Below, piece after piece: positions 9,459 to 18,553 of a DNA stretch of 64,000 bases. Both the position numbers and the translations under genes were made by a program. The stretch lies in NCBI GenBank assembly GCA_910586215.1, contig CAJUGH010000015.1, positions 1-64,000 of the forward strand, given 5' to 3'. How positions within the stretch are numbered: position 1 is the first letter of the stretch; every line of letters starts with the position of its first letter. The notes under the pieces are model-generated. The model worked only from the letters and a program-made list of their open reading frames with translations. It ran no database searches and was not told the origin of the DNA. Source of the DNA: an uncultured Acetatifactor sp. GTDB lineage: Bacteria > Bacillota > Clostridia > Lachnospirales > Lachnospiraceae.

Positions 9459-9756
9459 GTCTGCCTCTCTGATCAGCTTTTCCATTGCAACTCTGATCCC
9501 ATCGTTGCTATAGTAACGTCCGCGCCTATTTTATTCTCCTGTTCCATCCGGCATGGTTCACAGACTAAGAAAATCTAAAAATTCACATGGAATCCTTCTG
9601 CCGGCAATAGCAGCAGGAATAACCTCTCTTATAGAGGATATGCCAACATGTCAGGATTGTCCATATCAGAAAGAAGATCTGCCATAGATTTTTTGTGCCA
9701 GAACAGGTATCCTACAGGCAGAAAGCAATTGGATGCACCATACGGCAGGAGGGTAT
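9459..9756 (+). other. Intergenic region before the catabolic operon
   Basis: No gene is supported. The minus strand shows a short coding-like run around 9430-9520 that is interrupted by stops and may be gene debris. The operon promoter should lie here, but no -35/-10 pair with acceptable spacing stands out. CAGGAGGG at 9747-9753 is the ribosome binding site of the next gene. Confidence 0.3.
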
Positions 9757-10689
9757 ATGGGACGGAAAATCTATGTGGGAGCTGACGGAGGAGGTACCAA
9801 GACAGCAATATGTGCCCTGGGGTGCCTGCCAGGGAACCAGGTCTTCTCCTGTCAGGGAGCCAGCATGAATTACAATGTGATCGGGGTGGAGAAGGCAGCC
9901 GTCCATTTTGCGGAAGCCATGAGCAGGCTTCCCATGGCTCGGGGGATGGAGATCGCAGCAGTGGCCATAGGGGATCCCTCCATTGATGACCTGGTGCCAT
10001 CTCCCCTAACGGGGCAGTTCCTGAACCGCGTAAGGCAGTTGGTTCCACCATTGTCCATGTGCCCTATCTATGTTGCCAGTGATGTGTATATGACTCTCTA
10101 CGGAATGACCGGAGGGGAGCCTGGAGCCATCATGGTCAGCGGCACAGGCTCCATGGGCCTGGCCCAGGATCCGAAAGGCAGGCTTCATGTGGTAGCCGGA
10201 TGGGGGCGGCTGATTGAAGGGGAGGGAAGTGGGTATTTCATTGCATCCAGGGGACTAAGGGCGGCCTTGCGGTACTACGAAGGAACTGGCCCGAAGACGG
10301 TGCTCCTTGAGGAGATGAAACGCTATTTTGGCATACAGGATCCCAGGGATTTTGTACTGCGGTACTATGCAGACAGCACGGCTTTCCCGGATGTGGCAGG
10401 TTTTGCAAAGGTGGTGGGGGATGCCGCCGGACAGGATGAGGAAGCAAAGAAGATCCTGCTGGAATGCGGGGACATATTGGTCACGGGTATGTGTACCCTG
10501 TTGCAGAAAGCAGGTCTTACGGACTGCAAGGTGGGGGTATATGGAAGTGTACTTCTGGAGAATTCCCTGGTGAGAAAGGTATTCGAAAGAGGCGTACTGG
10601 AGGCCTGGCCCAGGGTGACAATCATGGTTCCTAAACTGAAGCCAGAGGCAGCAGCATTACAGTATAGCATGGAAAAGGAGGGCGTATGA
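9757..10689 (+). CDS. BadF/BadG/BcrA/BcrD-type ATPase, N-acetylglucosamine kinase-like
   Basis: A 310-residue ASKHA-fold kinase. The phosphate-1 loop VGADGGGTKTAICAL is at residues 6-20, the phosphate-2 region SGTGSMGLAQD at about 128, and AGWGRLIEGEGSGYFIA at about 147, the pattern of N-acetylglucosamine or anhydro-sugar kinases in this family. The ATG at 9757 is preferred over 9733 because GGCAGGAGGG lies just upstream and the nucleotide loop then sits at the usual distance from the N-terminus. It overlaps the SIS gene by four bases (ATGA 10686-10689). In an operon with an importer it would phosphorylate the incoming sugar or amino sugar; the exact substrate cannot be read. Confidence 0.85.
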   Translation: MGRKIYVGADGGGTKTAICALGCLPGNQVFSCQGASMNYNVIGVEKAAVHFAEAMSRLPMARGMEIAAVAIGDPSIDDLVPSPLTGQFLNRVRQLVPPLSMCPIYVASDVYMTLYGMTGGEPGAIMVSGTGSMGLAQDPKGRLHVVAGWGRLIEGEGSGYFIASRGLRAALRYYEGTGPKTVLLEEMKRYFGIQDPRDFVLRYYADSTAFPDVAGFAKVVGDAAGQDEEAKKILLECGDILVTGMCTLLQKAGLTDCKVGVYGSVLLENSLVRKVFERGVLEAWPRVTIMVPKLKPEAAALQYSMEKEGV

Positions 10690-11405
10690 CAGCAGGAGAA
10701 ATGTATTTTGAGGAACTGGAAAAGGTGCTAGACCGGATCCGGGAAACCCAGGCAGACAGGATAGAGGAGGCCGCTGCAGCATGTGCAAAGGTTATCCGGG
10801 AAGGAGGGCTGATCTATACCTTTGGCACAGGCCATTCCCATCTCCTGGCAGAGGAAATCTTCTACCGGGCGGGAGGCCTGGCGGCTGTCTGCCCAATCCT
10901 GGAGGAGCCGCTGATGCTCACCCATGCGGCCAGGAGCAGCCATATGGAGAGGCTGTCCGGATATGCGAAGCTGCTCCTGGAGGAGGCGGCCCCGGTGGCG
11001 CCTGGTGTCCTCTTCCTGTTCTCTAATTCCGGGCGGAATTCCGTGATGGTGGAGATGGCAGGGGAAGCTGGAAAGAGGGGGCTTACAGTGATCGGGATCA
11101 CCAATATGCAGCATTCCACACAGACAGATTCCAGGGATCCTTCCGGAAGAAAATTATATGAACTGTGCGACATTGTCATTGACAACTGTGGATGCGTTGG
11201 GGATGCCTGTGTGGAGTTGTACGGACGTAAGTCGGGAGCCACTTCCACGGCAGCAGGGGCAGCCATCCTCCAGGCCATTGTCTGTAGGACGGTGGAACTG
11301 TGCGGCGGCAGTGCGGAGGTGTTCTGCAGTGCCAATGTGGACCAGGGAGATGCGGTCAATGAGGCTTATATCAGAAAATATAAAGGCAGGGTGAGGAACC
11401 TATAA
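10686..11405 (+). CDS. SIS-domain sugar isomerase/phosphosugar-binding protein
   Basis: A 239-residue single-SIS-domain protein. YTFGTGHSHLLAEEIFYRAGG (first 20 residues of this run at about 44) and LFSNSGRNSVMVEMAG (about 110) are the phosphosugar-binding loops; NVDQGDAVNEAYI closes the domain. This is the COG4821/UPF0309 type, related to lyases and isomerases acting on amino-sugar phosphates such as MurNAc-6-P etherase. Coupled to the kinase by a four-base overlap. It would act on the phosphorylated product of that kinase, or sense it. Confidence 0.85.
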   Translation: MTAGEMYFEELEKVLDRIRETQADRIEEAAAACAKVIREGGLIYTFGTGHSHLLAEEIFYRAGGLAAVCPILEEPLMLTHAARSSHMERLSGYAKLLLEEAAPVAPGVLFLFSNSGRNSVMVEMAGEAGKRGLTVIGITNMQHSTQTDSRDPSGRKLYELCDIVIDNCGCVGDACVELYGRKSGATSTAAGAAILQAIVCRTVELCGGSAEVFCSANVDQGDAVNEAYIRKYKGRVRNL

Positions 11406-11516
11406 GGCAGGGCCACAGACTTGAGAACAGGAAGGCAAGGTTCCTGGGGAAAGGGATGTTCCGGGGAAGACATTTCCCCAGGAAGAGGTGTGTTTCCGAG
11501 GAAAGGAGAGGAGAGA

Positions 11517-12914
11517 ATGGCAAAATTAGCATTACTGGGAGGTTCCCCTGTGCGCAGGGATCCTTTTTCCACATGGCCCAGGGGCACGAGGCAGGATGAG
11601 GAGGCCCTTCTGGAAGCCTTCCTGGAGGGGTGTCGGGATGGCCTGGAGGAATCTGGGAAGGAATGTCGGGAAGGAACCTTTGGGAATGTTGGGGAAGACA
11701 GCGGGGAGATCCCAAGATGCCAGGAGGAGATCCGCAATGATGTCCGGGAGAGCATTCCTGTGGAACCGGGAAAGAAATATTCCTGGGGGAAGAATGGCAG
11801 AAGGTGCAGGGAATTTGCTGCTAGGTATGCCGGAATGTGCGGTACTGCCCACTGCATCCCGGTGGCCAATGGCACGGTGAGCATTGAACTGATCTTGCGG
11901 GGATTAGGAATCGGGTATGGGGATGAGGTGATCCTGCCGGCTTATACGTTTATTGCCACTATGTCGGCGGTGGTGTTCGCAGGGGCAGTGCCTGTATTTG
12001 CAGATATTGAGCCGGGAACTTACAATCTCTGTGCGGACAGCGTGGAGCAGCATATCACCAGCCGCACCAGGGCAGTGCTGGCAGTGGCTGTGGGAGGAAG
12101 ACCCTGTGACTTCGAGAAACTGGAGGCAGTGACGAAGAAACATGGCATTTACCTAGTGGTGGATGCAGCCCAGGCGGCAGGGGCCAGGTTCCTGGACAGA
12201 TCAGTGGGTAAGTACGGAGTGGCAGCTTCCTTTTCCTGCCAGAATTCCAAGAATCTGACCTGCGGGGAAGGTGGGATCATCACCACGGACAGTGACAGTC
12301 TGCGGGATGCCATCTGCACCATGCTGGGAATAGAAGGACAAGGGCACACCGCCATTTCGGACAAAACGCTTTTTCCAAGGCTGGACCACGGTCTTACGGA
12401 GATGCAGGCAGCCTTGCTGATGAGTCAGTTGGATAAGCTTCCGGGAGAGATCTACCTGCGCGGGGAAAATGTAGCTTATCTGGAAGGCAGACTGAAGGGG
12501 AATCCCCTGCTTCTGCCCATGGAACAGGATCCCAGGATCCAGGTGCATGCGGAGCATGTGCATCTCATGCGGGTGAACACACAGATCCTGCGGGAATATG
12601 GGCTGAACCGGGAGGATCTGCTCCAGGCCTTGCATGCGGAAGGCATCCCCCTGCAGCCGGGATACCAGCCCCTTTATGCCTTTCCCTGTACCACCTCCCC
12701 GGAGGTTGCACATGCCATCGGACGGGAAATCGACTGTACCCCCCTGCCTGTATGTGAGAGGGCGGGATATGAGGAGGGCGTGTGGTTCTACCACGGTATT
12801 TTCCTGGGACGGCGCCGGGATATGGACCAGATAGCCGATGGGGTGGACAAGGTGTGGGAGAACCTGGAAGCGCTGGGGGCTGCGAAAAGGGGAACCGGAA
12901 AGGAAACCATATGA
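11517..12914 (+). CDS. DegT/DnrJ/EryC1/StrS family sugar aminotransferase
   Basis: A 465-residue PLP-dependent aminotransferase of the type that transaminates keto-sugars or cyclitols. The Schiff-base Lys is K245 or so in FSCQNSKNLTCGEGG; VVDAAQAAG at about 214 supplies the pyridine-binding Asp, and ANGTVSIELILRGLGIG the phosphate-binding region. GAAAGGAGAGGAGAG before 11517 fixes the start. Residues about 38-85 are an extra Gly/Glu-rich, low-complexity segment between the first helix and KNGRRCREFAARYAG that family members do not usually have, which explains the long size (about 370-420 is usual). The segment shares sequence with the leader at 11440-11480. The stop overlaps the next gene by four bases. 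Confidence 0.85.
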   Translation: MAKLALLGGSPVRRDPFSTWPRGTRQDEEALLEAFLEGCRDGLEESGKECREGTFGNVGEDSGEIPRCQEEIRNDVRESIPVEPGKKYSWGKNGRRCREFAARYAGMCGTAHCIPVANGTVSIELILRGLGIGYGDEVILPAYTFIATMSAVVFAGAVPVFADIEPGTYNLCADSVEQHITSRTRAVLAVAVGGRPCDFEKLEAVTKKHGIYLVVDAAQAAGARFLDRSVGKYGVAASFSCQNSKNLTCGEGGIITTDSDSLRDAICTMLGIEGQGHTAISDKTLFPRLDHGLTEMQAALLMSQLDKLPGEIYLRGENVAYLEGRLKGNPLLLPMEQDPRIQVHAEHVHLMRVNTQILREYGLNREDLLQALHAEGIPLQPGYQPLYAFPCTTSPEVAHAIGREIDCTPLPVCERAGYEEGVWFYHGIFLGRRRDMDQIADGVDKVWENLEALGAAKRGTGKETI

Positions 12915-13582
12915 AGATAGAGATGTTGAGAGAAACGCTATATAGCGGTATCTGGGGTACCATCGGCCCCAGGGCACAGGAGGCCGGGAGCCTGCTGGGA
13001 GAGCGGTGGGGGAATGGTTTTGGCCTACTGATGCACTCTGGCACAGCAGCCTATGAGACAGCCCTGCGTTCCCTGGGAATCGGGCATGGGGATCTGGTCC
13101 TGTGCCCTGCCGGGGGGCAGCGGATGGATGGGGAGATTGCCGCCGCAATTGGGGCGACCCCTGTCTTTAGGAAGGGAGCCCAGGGAAGCCTTCCGCTGTC
13201 TGTGGAGGACTGCCGGGCATCCCTGGCAGATTTGAGACAGGTGAAGGCAGTCGTTCTGGACGATACCAGGGGGCTTGACCTGCCAGGGATGGTCCAGGTC
13301 TGTAGGGAGGGAGGCTGTGAACTGATCTTGAATATGCAGGACAACCTGGACAGGACAGAGGGCTGGGAAGGCATCTACGCTGCCATATTTGACCTGGGAG
13401 TCTGCGGCGGGGCTGTCACAGGCAGGGAGGAGATCTACAGGTCGCTTTTTGCCTGGCACCACTGTGGACATGCCCCTGGCACGGCAGATTCCCTGAGCTT
13501 TGACCAGATTCTGGGAGGAGATATGCGAGTCAGTGAGTGGCAGGCCATTGCAGCGATGGAGATTCTGAAGGAGGTTCCATGA
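12911..13582 (+). CDS. Short DegT-like paralogue lacking the PLP lysine
   Basis: A 223-residue protein whose GNGFGLLMHSGTAAYETAL, LGIGHGDLVLCPAGG and IGATPVF segments follow the first half of the DegT fold, as in the adjacent aminotransferase. At the place of the SKNLT lysine motif it reads FDLGVCGGAVTGREEI, with no Lys, and the C-terminal small domain is mostly absent; MRVSEWQAIAAMEIL matches the GLTEMQAALLMSQL region of the neighbour. It therefore should not bind PLP covalently. Start ATG lies in the neighbour's stop (ATGA 12911-12914), and its own stop overlaps the next gene the same way. It may be a structural partner of the active enzyme or a decaying duplicate; tight coupling on both sides favours the former. 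Confidence 0.7.
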   Translation: MKIEMLRETLYSGIWGTIGPRAQEAGSLLGERWGNGFGLLMHSGTAAYETALRSLGIGHGDLVLCPAGGQRMDGEIAAAIGATPVFRKGAQGSLPLSVEDCRASLADLRQVKAVVLDDTRGLDLPGMVQVCREGGCELILNMQDNLDRTEGWEGIYAAIFDLGVCGGAVTGREEIYRSLFAWHHCGHAPGTADSLSFDQILGGDMRVSEWQAIAAMEILKEVP

Positions 13583-14634
13583 AGAAGATCAAGGCCGCTA
13601 TTATAGGCTGCGGCAGGGTGTCAGTCCGCTATGGGGAAGCTTTCCGGCACCTGGCCGGGCAGGTGGAACTGGTATATGCAGTGGATAAGGACAGGGAACG
13701 GGCCAGGAAATTCGCAGAATCATTTGGCTGTGCATATACGGACAGGTTTGAGGATATTCTGCATAAGGGAATTGATGTATTGCACATATGCCTGCCCCAT
13801 TATCTGCATGCCAGTGTGGCCATCCAGGCCATGGAGGCGGGGATCCATGTGCTGACGGAGAAGCCCATGGCCATGTCCCTGCAGGAGGCCGATGAGATGC
13901 TTCTGGCACAGGGCAGGACAGGCATGAAACTGGGAGTGATCTTCCAGACCAGGTATGCCAGGAGTGTGAGGAAACTGAGAGAAATGGTTGCAGCAGGGGA
14001 CTTTGGCAGGATTCTCTCGGCCCGTTCCTTTCTCACCTGGAGCCGTCCCCTGGCCTATTATCAGGGCAGTGACTGGAAGGGAACCTGGGACAGGGAAGGG
14101 GGCGGCGTGCTGATGGACCAGGCCATCCACAGCATTGACAGGATCCGCTATGTGCTGGGAAGTGAGGCAGAATGGGTGGATGGAAGCATCCACAATTATA
14201 CCCATGGATTTGTGGAAGTGGAGGACACGGCCTGTGCAGCCATCATGTTCCGGAACGGCTGCCTGTACCATGTATATGCCTGTAATACTTATGGGGCCAA
14301 CGCCCCGGTGAGCCTGGAATTTATCGGGGAGAGGGGGCGTTGTGGGCTGGTCCGGGACCAGGGATACTATGAACTGGAGGGACACTACACGGAACTGAAC
14401 GGCAGTTGTGAACTGGCAGATGCCGGGCCGGGTTACTGGGGCAGCAGCCACCATATGCAACTGGAAGATTTCTACCGCTGTGTCCGGGAGGATCTGCCCG
14501 TATCCGTGGACGGCCTGGAGGGGCGGAAGAGCCTGGAGATCGTGAAGGGCATCTACCTGGCTTCTGCCAGGGGGGAGAGGATTTCTTTTCCTTTTGAGGA
14601 TGTCCTCTACAGGGGGCTGGGGCAGCCCTGGTGA
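13579..14634 (+). CDS. Gfo/Idh/MocA family NAD(P)-dependent oxidoreductase
   Basis: A 351-residue dehydrogenase. The Rossmann motif AAIIGCGRVSVRYGEAF opens the protein, HICLPHYLHASVAIQAMEAG and LTEKPMAMS (about residue 93, the EKP motif) follow, and the C-terminal half is the alpha/beta substrate domain with the D-x3-H-like GGVLMDQAIHSIDRIRYVLG. Such enzymes oxidise a hydroxyl of a sugar or cyclitol to a ketone or the reverse; next to a DegT aminotransferase the pair interconverts hydroxyl, keto and amino groups. Start ATG overlaps the previous stop. Confidence 0.9.
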   Translation: MKKIKAAIIGCGRVSVRYGEAFRHLAGQVELVYAVDKDRERARKFAESFGCAYTDRFEDILHKGIDVLHICLPHYLHASVAIQAMEAGIHVLTEKPMAMSLQEADEMLLAQGRTGMKLGVIFQTRYARSVRKLREMVAAGDFGRILSARSFLTWSRPLAYYQGSDWKGTWDREGGGVLMDQAIHSIDRIRYVLGSEAEWVDGSIHNYTHGFVEVEDTACAAIMFRNGCLYHVYACNTYGANAPVSLEFIGERGRCGLVRDQGYYELEGHYTELNGSCELADAGPGYWGSSHHMQLEDFYRCVREDLPVSVDGLEGRKSLEIVKGIYLASARGERISFPFEDVLYRGLGQPW

Positions 14635-14781
14635 CAGGCTTCATCGAATTGTCAAAATCGTGCAGTGGAAGATCAGGATATGCCATAGACAAACCTGGCA
14701 GACATGGGATATCCTGTTGGTATCCTGGAGGCTCGCCCATTGGGGGTACCCAGGAAAACCAAGGATCGGGAAAGGACTTTC

Positions 14782-15675
14782 ATGGGTGGTACAAAACAGT
14801 ATGAGGAAATCCCTTTTATAGACGACCTTTTTCCAGTCCGGATCCTGTGGAATTTCCGGCTGGGCCAGGATGCGGTGCTGAGGGAAGATTCTGTGGTCAC
14901 ATGGCATGAGCAGCTTGAGATCCTGTATATCCTGGAGGGAAAGATCCAGATAGACTGCGGCTACCGGCGCTATATTTGTGACAAAGGAGACATTGTGATT
15001 GTGAATCCCTGTGAAGAACACGTGGTGGGGTATCATTCCGGCAATCCTTCCTACCACTGCATCATGATTGATCCTAAGTTCTACGCAGGGGGCCTGCTGG
15101 ACCGGTGCGGTCTGCAGTACATGCTTCCCATCAATGGACAGCAGATGAAATTCAACAACTTGATCCGGGGGAACGGGAAGGTTTCCGATATCCTGCAGGA
15201 ACTGATCGCAGAATGCGAGGAACGCCGGTACGCCTTTGAGGTGGCTGTGAAAGGGAATCTGCTGCGGCTTTTGGCAGAACTTTTCCGCAGTGAGATGAGC
15301 GGCCTGCAGGGAGATGAGAAGGTTATAGCCGACAAGGCTAATTATGAACTGGTGGCTCCGGTTTTTCCCTATATTGCAGAGCATTATGCACAGAAGATCA
15401 CCTTGAAGGACCTGGCAGCGGCCTGTTGTGTGAACGTGTCCCATCTGTGCCGGGTCTTCAAGAAACTCACAGGGAAAACTGTGATGGAATATCTGAACGA
15501 ATACAGGCTCTCCAAAGCCCAGATGCTGCTTGTGACCACGGATCTGGGGCTGTGCGAGATTGCGGCCCAGGCAGGGTATACGGATATGGGATATATGATG
15601 CGGCGTTTTAAGGCGGCTTATGGGATATCCCCCGGCAGGTTCCGGCACCTGGCGGGGGAGGGGAAGGAGGAGTGA
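14782..15675 (+). CDS. AraC family transcriptional regulator
   Basis: A 297-residue regulator with an N-terminal cupin (WHEQLEILYILEGKIQIDCG, then GDIVIVNPCEEHVV, residues about 35-85) and a C-terminal double helix-turn-helix (ITLKDLAAACCVNVSHLCRV and AAQAGYTDMGYMMRRFKAAY, about 195-290). The ATG at 14782 is chosen because GAAAGGA precedes it by six bases and homology begins near it; an upstream ATG at 14704 would add an unrelated leader. It sits inside the operon, between dehydrogenase and hydrolase genes, and most likely activates this cluster on binding the imported sugar. Confidence 0.85.
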   Translation: MGGTKQYEEIPFIDDLFPVRILWNFRLGQDAVLREDSVVTWHEQLEILYILEGKIQIDCGYRRYICDKGDIVIVNPCEEHVVGYHSGNPSYHCIMIDPKFYAGGLLDRCGLQYMLPINGQQMKFNNLIRGNGKVSDILQELIAECEERRYAFEVAVKGNLLRLLAELFRSEMSGLQGDEKVIADKANYELVAPVFPYIAEHYAQKITLKDLAAACCVNVSHLCRVFKKLTGKTVMEYLNEYRLSKAQMLLVTTDLGLCEIAAQAGYTDMGYMMRRFKAAYGISPGRFRHLAGEGKEE

Positions 15676-15680
15676 AAGGC

Positions 15681-17024
15681 ATGGACGGTATTCTGTGTGG
15701 ATTTGCCCAAAAAGAGATAACACCTCTGGGGGACGGCATTTTCCTGGATGGTTATGGGCACCGGATGTCCCCGGCAGAAGGAGTCAGTGATCCCTTGTAC
15801 GTGAAAGCAGCCGTTTTTGGGAGGAAGGAGGAGGCAGAAGGGGAAGCGGAGACAGCCAGACAGGCGGCCTGCCAGTTTGCCATTGTTGTCCTGGATGTAT
15901 GTGGCTTTCATGAGCCCATTTACGAACTTCTGGCAGATTATGTGGAGGCCATGACAGGACTGGAACCTGGTCAGGTGGCCATCTGTGCCACCCACACCCA
16001 CGCAGCCCCCGCCTGCGGTGTCCTGGACGGTCTGCCCATCAACTGGGATTACTGGGGATATGCAGCGGAAACAGCGGGAAGGACGATCCTGGAGGCCATG
16101 GGGAAGATGGAACCCTGTAGCTGTTATGGGGCCGTATCGGACAGGGAATTTGTCCCTGCCCATAACCGCCGGGACAGGCCTTTCATTGACAGGCGTATGA
16201 AGGCCCTGGTATTTACCGGCCTGGATGGAAGGGTGCGGGGAATCCTTGCCAGCGCTTCCTGCCACCCGGTGATCCAGACTTCCCTGGAACTCTCGGCAGA
16301 TTATCCCAGGGTACTGACCCGCAGGGCCATGGAGGAATACGGGGTGCCATGCATTTTCCTTCAGGGGAGGTGCGGGGACATCAACCCCTCTGTCCCGGAG
16401 GGCATGGGTATCCAGGAGGCCATTGAGCGGGTAGGCAGTGAACTGGCAGAGGGTATCCTGTCTGCGGTGGACAAAGGGGCAGGAAAAGGGGAAGTGCCCT
16501 CATCCATAGACAATTGTTACTGGAAGGTACGGATTCCCATGAAGGTGGCTCCCCAGCCTGAGGAAGCCAGGAGAAGTTTTGAAGGCAAGCTGAAGGAGTA
16601 CCTGGCACAGCCCTGGTCCCTGGAAAAGCATTATGCCTTCCGGGAGGCAGAGTGGCACAGGAAAAGGTACAGAAGCAGCCGGTGCGGTGAGGATTTCGGA
16701 CTCTGGGTGCCCATCCAGATGCTGGACATGGGACACAGGCAGGTGTTCTTGTTTCTTCCCTTTGAGATATTGACCAGCACGGGGAACAAGGCAGAAGAGA
16801 TCCTGGGCAGGTTTGGATATGAGGAGGGAAATATCTTTGTGGTGGGCTATGCCAACTGCGTCAACGGGTATCTGGCTCCCAGGGAGGAGTTCGCCGTAGG
16901 AGGATATGAGGTGACTGGTGCGGCACATTGGTATGGCCTGCCGGAGTGCAGTGAAGAGACAGAGAAGGCAGTGCTGGAAGCCGTGGAACAGATGGCAGGG
17001 GAAATGCTGGGAAGGAAAACATGA
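15681..17024 (+). CDS. Cytoplasmic neutral/alkaline ceramidase-like amidohydrolase
   Basis: A 447-residue protein matching only the N-terminal catalytic domain of neutral ceramidases. The zinc-binding ATHTHAAPACG lies at about residue 103, SCHPV at about 193, and QGRCGDINPSVP at about 227 corresponds to the family's GDxSPN nucleophile motif, with Ser displaced by one position or replaced. No signal peptide and no C-terminal Ig-like domain are present, so it is not a secreted ceramidase. GGAAGGAGG (15662-15670) favours ATG 15681 over the GTG at 15672, which would be one base from it. In this operon it probably cleaves an amide or related bond of an imported N-acyl amino sugar or cyclitol; this is inference from location. 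Confidence 0.75.
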   Translation: MDGILCGFAQKEITPLGDGIFLDGYGHRMSPAEGVSDPLYVKAAVFGRKEEAEGEAETARQAACQFAIVVLDVCGFHEPIYELLADYVEAMTGLEPGQVAICATHTHAAPACGVLDGLPINWDYWGYAAETAGRTILEAMGKMEPCSCYGAVSDREFVPAHNRRDRPFIDRRMKALVFTGLDGRVRGILASASCHPVIQTSLELSADYPRVLTRRAMEEYGVPCIFLQGRCGDINPSVPEGMGIQEAIERVGSELAEGILSAVDKGAGKGEVPSSIDNCYWKVRIPMKVAPQPEEARRSFEGKLKEYLAQPWSLEKHYAFREAEWHRKRYRSSRCGEDFGLWVPIQMLDMGHRQVFLFLPFEILTSTGNKAEEILGRFGYEEGNIFVVGYANCVNGYLAPREEFAVGGYEVTGAAHWYGLPECSEETEKAVLEAVEQMAGEMLGRKT

Positions 17025-17030
17025 CGGTTC

Positions 17031-17077
17031 GTGCCGGGAAAGATACCGGGCAAAGGTAGCAGAAGGTATCCCGGCAC
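17031..17077 (+). promoter_or_regulatory. Intercistronic hairpin upstream of the binding-protein gene
   Basis: GTGCCGG (17031-17037) pairs with CCGGCAC (17071-17077) and GATACC (17042-17047) with GGTATC (17065-17070), separated by a four-base bulge. There is no T run, so mRNA processing or stability is more likely than termination. Confidence 0.55.
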
Positions 17078-17096
17078 AGTAAAAGGAGGAGAAGGT

Positions 17097-18431
17097 ATGG
17101 CAGCAAAGAATCAGAGAGAAAGCGGCAACAGGAGCAGAAGGCATGACCATGGATATGGCAAGGCAGTCAGCAGGAGCAGATGGATGGGGAAGATGGCCGT
17201 AAGCATGGCCCTGGTGCTGACGGCAGTGACAGTCCTGGCGGGGGGCTGCGGCAAGGATGGACAGGGGGCACAGGGCAAGGAGATCACCATCAGCACCTTT
17301 GACGGCAACCCCTATGCGCCGGAAGAATTCGCAAAGGTGGTGGAGCAGTTCCAGGAGGATCATCCCGGTGTCACCGTGGAAGTGCAGCATGCGCCCAATG
17401 ACAACAAGGCCCTTCTGCAATCCCGGGTGAACTCCGGGGAGATCCCGGATGTGTTCGCAGTGGAGGCGGGAAGCTTTGCCGAGATGTATTACGAATATGC
17501 CTACGATTGGTCGGAGGATACGGATATCCTGGAACTGTTCCACGAGACAGCCGTGGACAGGGGACGGGATGGAGAGGGACGGGTGATGGCCCTCCCCTGG
17601 TTCTACGAGAATATGGGAATGCTGTACAATAAGGACTGCTTTGAGAAGGCAGGCATCACGAAGCTGCCAGTGAATGTGCAGGAACTGGAGGAAGCCTGCA
17701 AGAAGCTGGAGGAGAAAGGGATCACGGCATTTGCCCTGGGGGGAAAGGAGACCTGGGTGCTGTCCCAGCTGGCCTCCCACTTCATCCTGGATAAATCCCT
17801 GGACGGGGAGGGCACCAATGAGGCACTGCTGAAAGGGGACTTGACCATCGCCGGGCTGCCCCATATGGACAATCTGTTCAAACTCCTTGACCTGGCGGTG
17901 GCTTACGGCCCGGATAAGCCACTGGAAATAGACTGGGAAACTTCAGAGAATATGTTTGCAAACGGGGAAGCTGCCATGATCCAGATGGGTGACTGGTGCC
18001 AGGCAACCCTGGACTCTTTTAACCCGGATGCAAGGGTGGGATTCCTGCCAATGCCGGTGGGGAATACAGAAGAGGAGACCACGGTACTGTCCTCCGGCAA
18101 CTGGGTGCTTATTGTGAATAAGGATTCCCAGAACCTGGAACTGGCCAAGGAATACCTGGTATATATCCTGACAAGCCAGAAAGGGGTGGAATGGATCTGC
18201 AATCACGTGGGACTGGTGCCCTGTGCCAAAACGGATACGCAAGTCCAGGGGATGCTGGCAAACGATGCCAAGACATACATTGAGGCAGGCCGGACCAACG
18301 GGTGGCTCCATACCATTGCACCGGCGACTTATTCCGAGACCTGCGGTGCCTGTATACAGGCATATATGACCGGCGGGATGACAAAGGATGAGGTGATACA
18401 GAGCCTGCAGGAGATCTGGGATGCCCAGTGA
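17097..18431 (+). CDS. CUT1-type ABC importer, sugar-binding lipoprotein
   Basis: A 444-residue extracellular binding protein. A basic N-terminus, hydrophobic helix and lipobox LAGGC (Cys about residue 51) mark a lipoprotein; the mature part starts KEITISTFDGNPYAPEEFAK, typical of family 1 solute-binding proteins. The N-region before the helix is unusually long (about 30 residues, Arg- and Ser-rich). AAAGGAGG at 17082-17089 fixes the ATG at 17097. It delivers an oligosaccharide or sugar derivative to the two permeases downstream. Acidic and aromatic residues are frequent in the ligand half, but the ligand cannot be deduced. Confidence 0.9.
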   Translation: MAAKNQRESGNRSRRHDHGYGKAVSRSRWMGKMAVSMALVLTAVTVLAGGCGKDGQGAQGKEITISTFDGNPYAPEEFAKVVEQFQEDHPGVTVEVQHAPNDNKALLQSRVNSGEIPDVFAVEAGSFAEMYYEYAYDWSEDTDILELFHETAVDRGRDGEGRVMALPWFYENMGMLYNKDCFEKAGITKLPVNVQELEEACKKLEEKGITAFALGGKETWVLSQLASHFILDKSLDGEGTNEALLKGDLTIAGLPHMDNLFKLLDLAVAYGPDKPLEIDWETSENMFANGEAAMIQMGDWCQATLDSFNPDARVGFLPMPVGNTEEETTVLSSGNWVLIVNKDSQNLELAKEYLVYILTSQKGVEWICNHVGLVPCAKTDTQVQGMLANDAKTYIEAGRTNGWLHTIAPATYSETCGACIQAYMTGGMTKDEVIQSLQEIWDAQ

Positions 18432-18484
18432 CAGGTGATGTAAAATGCGCTACTGTTTACAGTAACTATAGCGCTGCCCATGGA

Positions 18485-18510
18485 TGGCGCCTTGGAGAGA
18501 AAAGGCGCCA
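18485..18510 (+). promoter_or_regulatory. Intercistronic hairpin between binding protein and permeases
   Basis: TGGCGCCTT (18485-18493) pairs perfectly with AAGGCGCCA (18502-18510) without a following T run. Such hairpins after binding-protein genes usually stabilise the upstream message so that more binding protein than permease is made. Confidence 0.6.
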
Positions 18511-18553
18511 CAAAAGGGGCAGACGGGCAGGCCTGGCTTAGGAGGAAGCGGAT

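Noticed and set aside
16500..17864. 454-codon antisense frame opposite the hydrolase and binding-protein genes
   Set aside because: It crosses an intergenic hairpin and lacks a start signal; the sense genes have clear motifs.
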